Source of the DNA: Ruminiclostridium sp. | GTDB taxonomy: Bacteria; Bacillota; Clostridia; Oscillospirales; Oscillospiraceae | Assembly: GCA_017560855.1 (NCBI GenBank) | Contig: JAFZEB010000032.1 | Location: 1-5,875 of the forward strand | Direction: 5' to 3' | Length of the DNA stretch: 5,875 nt | Notes under the pieces: generated by a model | Told to the model about the DNA's origin: nothing | Seen by the model: the letters and a program-made list of their open reading frames with translations, nothing else | The model's database searches: none | Made by a program: the position numbers and the translations under genes | In this document: one piece after another, positions 5,145 to 5,875 of the stretch | Layout of the letters: the number at the start of each line of letters is the position of its first letter | Numbering within the stretch: the stretch's first letter is position 1

Positions 5145-5875
5145 TCAGGCTTCTCCCTGGGGAGAAGCTGTCAGCGAAGCTGACTGATGAGGGGTCTCCT
5201 CTAACCGCCGGGCCTGCTGGCGATACAGCTCTGCCCGGGCCTCCTCCACCTGGTCCTGGAGGTTGATCTCCTCCCACTCCACCGTAAAGGGGCAGTCATA
5301 GCCATGCATCCGCAGCCACAGACGGCAGATCTTCTCCACCACCGGGGTGAGGGTCCGGCGCAGGGCGGTGAGCTCACTGGTCATGATGTCGGCCTGCTGG
5401 CTGCTCATCCGCTCGGTGGAGGACCAGTTCAGCCCCAGCAGGAAGGGCGGGATCCCCGTCTGGGCGATGAGCTGCTCAATGATGAGCCGCACCGGAGCCT
5501 GACAGTCGGGGATGTCCGCCTCGGCCCCGATGACCTTGATCTCCACATCCCCTGCGGCCACAAAGTCCCGGACCGCCCCGGACCGGGTAGACTGCATGGC
5601 CTCCGACCACCGCTGGGCCAGAAGCTGGCTCCGCTCCTGGAGTCGTCGGCTGTCCAGCCCCTCCTCCCCGGGCTTGTAGACCACGGCAAAGCGGAGGTTC
5701 CCCGCCCGCTCCCAGTTGGCCCCCAGGGTCTGGTAGATCTTCAGCAGGATGCCGGACAGAAAGGGCATGCTGTGGAGGAGGGAGACCCCGTAGGGGTTCT
5801 CCGGGCTGGGGCTGTAGGGGGTGAAGAGGAGCAGGTCCTGCCGGGGCAGCACCTCCGTGGTGCCGTCGGGCCGCC
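5145..5875 (-). CDS. phage portal protein, C-terminal part (5' end outside window)
   Basis: The visible 242 residues are the C-terminal portion of the portal, the dodecameric ring at one vertex that serves as the DNA gate and packaging platform. The frame is open to the window edge, so the true start lies beyond it; a GTG at 5852 lacks a binding site and is internal. Signature segments are SPENPYGVSLL (about residues 22-32), the wing helices GILLKIYQTLGANWERAG, and LIIEQLIAQTGIPPFLLG followed by ERMSSQQADIMTSELTALRRTLTPVVEKI, the usual portal order of 'IPP.LLG', a polar loop and a long stem helix. EWEEINLQDQVEEARAELYRQQARRLEE leads into the crown/C-terminus. The last 16 residues (from about TPHQ to the stop) coincide with a palindromic repeat at 5148-5194 and look unlike the rest: Ser/Ala/Pro-rich and low complexity. 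The subfamily is not resolved. Confidence 0.9.
   Translation of the reverse strand, partial: RPDGTTEVLPRQDLLLFTPYSPSPENPYGVSLLHSMPFLSGILLKIYQTLGANWERAGNLRFAVVYKPGEEGLDSRRLQERSQLLAQRWSEAMQSTRSGAVRDFVAAGDVEIKVIGAEADIPDCQAPVRLIIEQLIAQTGIPPFLLGLNWSSTERMSSQQADIMTSELTALRRTLTPVVEKICRLWLRMHGYDCPFTVEWEEINLQDQVEEARAELYRQQARRLEETPHQSASLTASPQGEA
5148..5194. repeat. two-hairpin REP-like repeat inside the portal 3' end
   Basis: GCTTCTCC (5149-5156) pairs perfectly with GGAGAAGC (5161-5168) around CTGG. It is followed at once by GTCAGC (5170-5175) pairing with GCTGAC (5179-5184) around GAA, and then by TGATGAGGGG. This hairpin-hairpin-GATGAGGGG layout matches, from memory, a repeat type common between genes in gut Clostridia. 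It is wholly within the portal reading frame and directly abuts its TGA at 5147-5145. Exact element ends are uncertain by a few bases. Confidence 0.7.

Noticed and set aside
5125..5277. 51-codon upstream extension of the protease frame
   Set aside because: It overlaps the portal 3' end, is Gly/Pro-rich, and lies upstream of the strong AAGGAGG site that serves the GTG at 5124.

Overview
The window is about 5.9 kb of GC-rich DNA carrying part of the structural gene block of a contractile-tailed (myovirus-type) phage or prophage. Every gene I can support is on the minus strand, so transcription runs from the right edge to the left. Strong AAGGAGG-type ribosome binding sites, high GC, and palindromic repeats of a style I associate with gut Clostridia (Oscillospiraceae-like genomes such as Flavonifractor and relatives) suggest a prophage of such a Firmicute. 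The host is inferred from style, not shown by a marker gene.

Layout in transcription order. Head genes: the C-terminal part of a portal protein (open at the right edge); a GTG-start prohead protease with a Cys/His cluster and a helical C-terminal extension that may be the scaffold; a 101-bp gap with an elaborate palindrome; a small head decoration protein; and the HK97-fold major capsid protein. Neck genes: a head-tail connector, a head closure protein and a tail-terminator-like protein. Tail genes: the contractile sheath, the probable tail tube protein, and the first codons of a further gene cut by the left edge.

Together these encode the route from procapsid to tail: portal vertex, shell assembly around a scaffold, proteolytic maturation, shell decoration, neck completion and tail polymerisation. 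Connector to sheath are chained by 4-bp ATGA/GTGA stop-start overlaps. The capsid, decoration and protease genes have free-standing strong ribosome binding sites.

No defence system, integrase, RNA gene or CRISPR array is visible. The most unusual content is two unrelated palindromic repeats of REP type inside the operon. One (4121-4172) fills the gap after the protease gene. The other (5148-5194) lies inside the portal reading frame and appears to supply its last residues.
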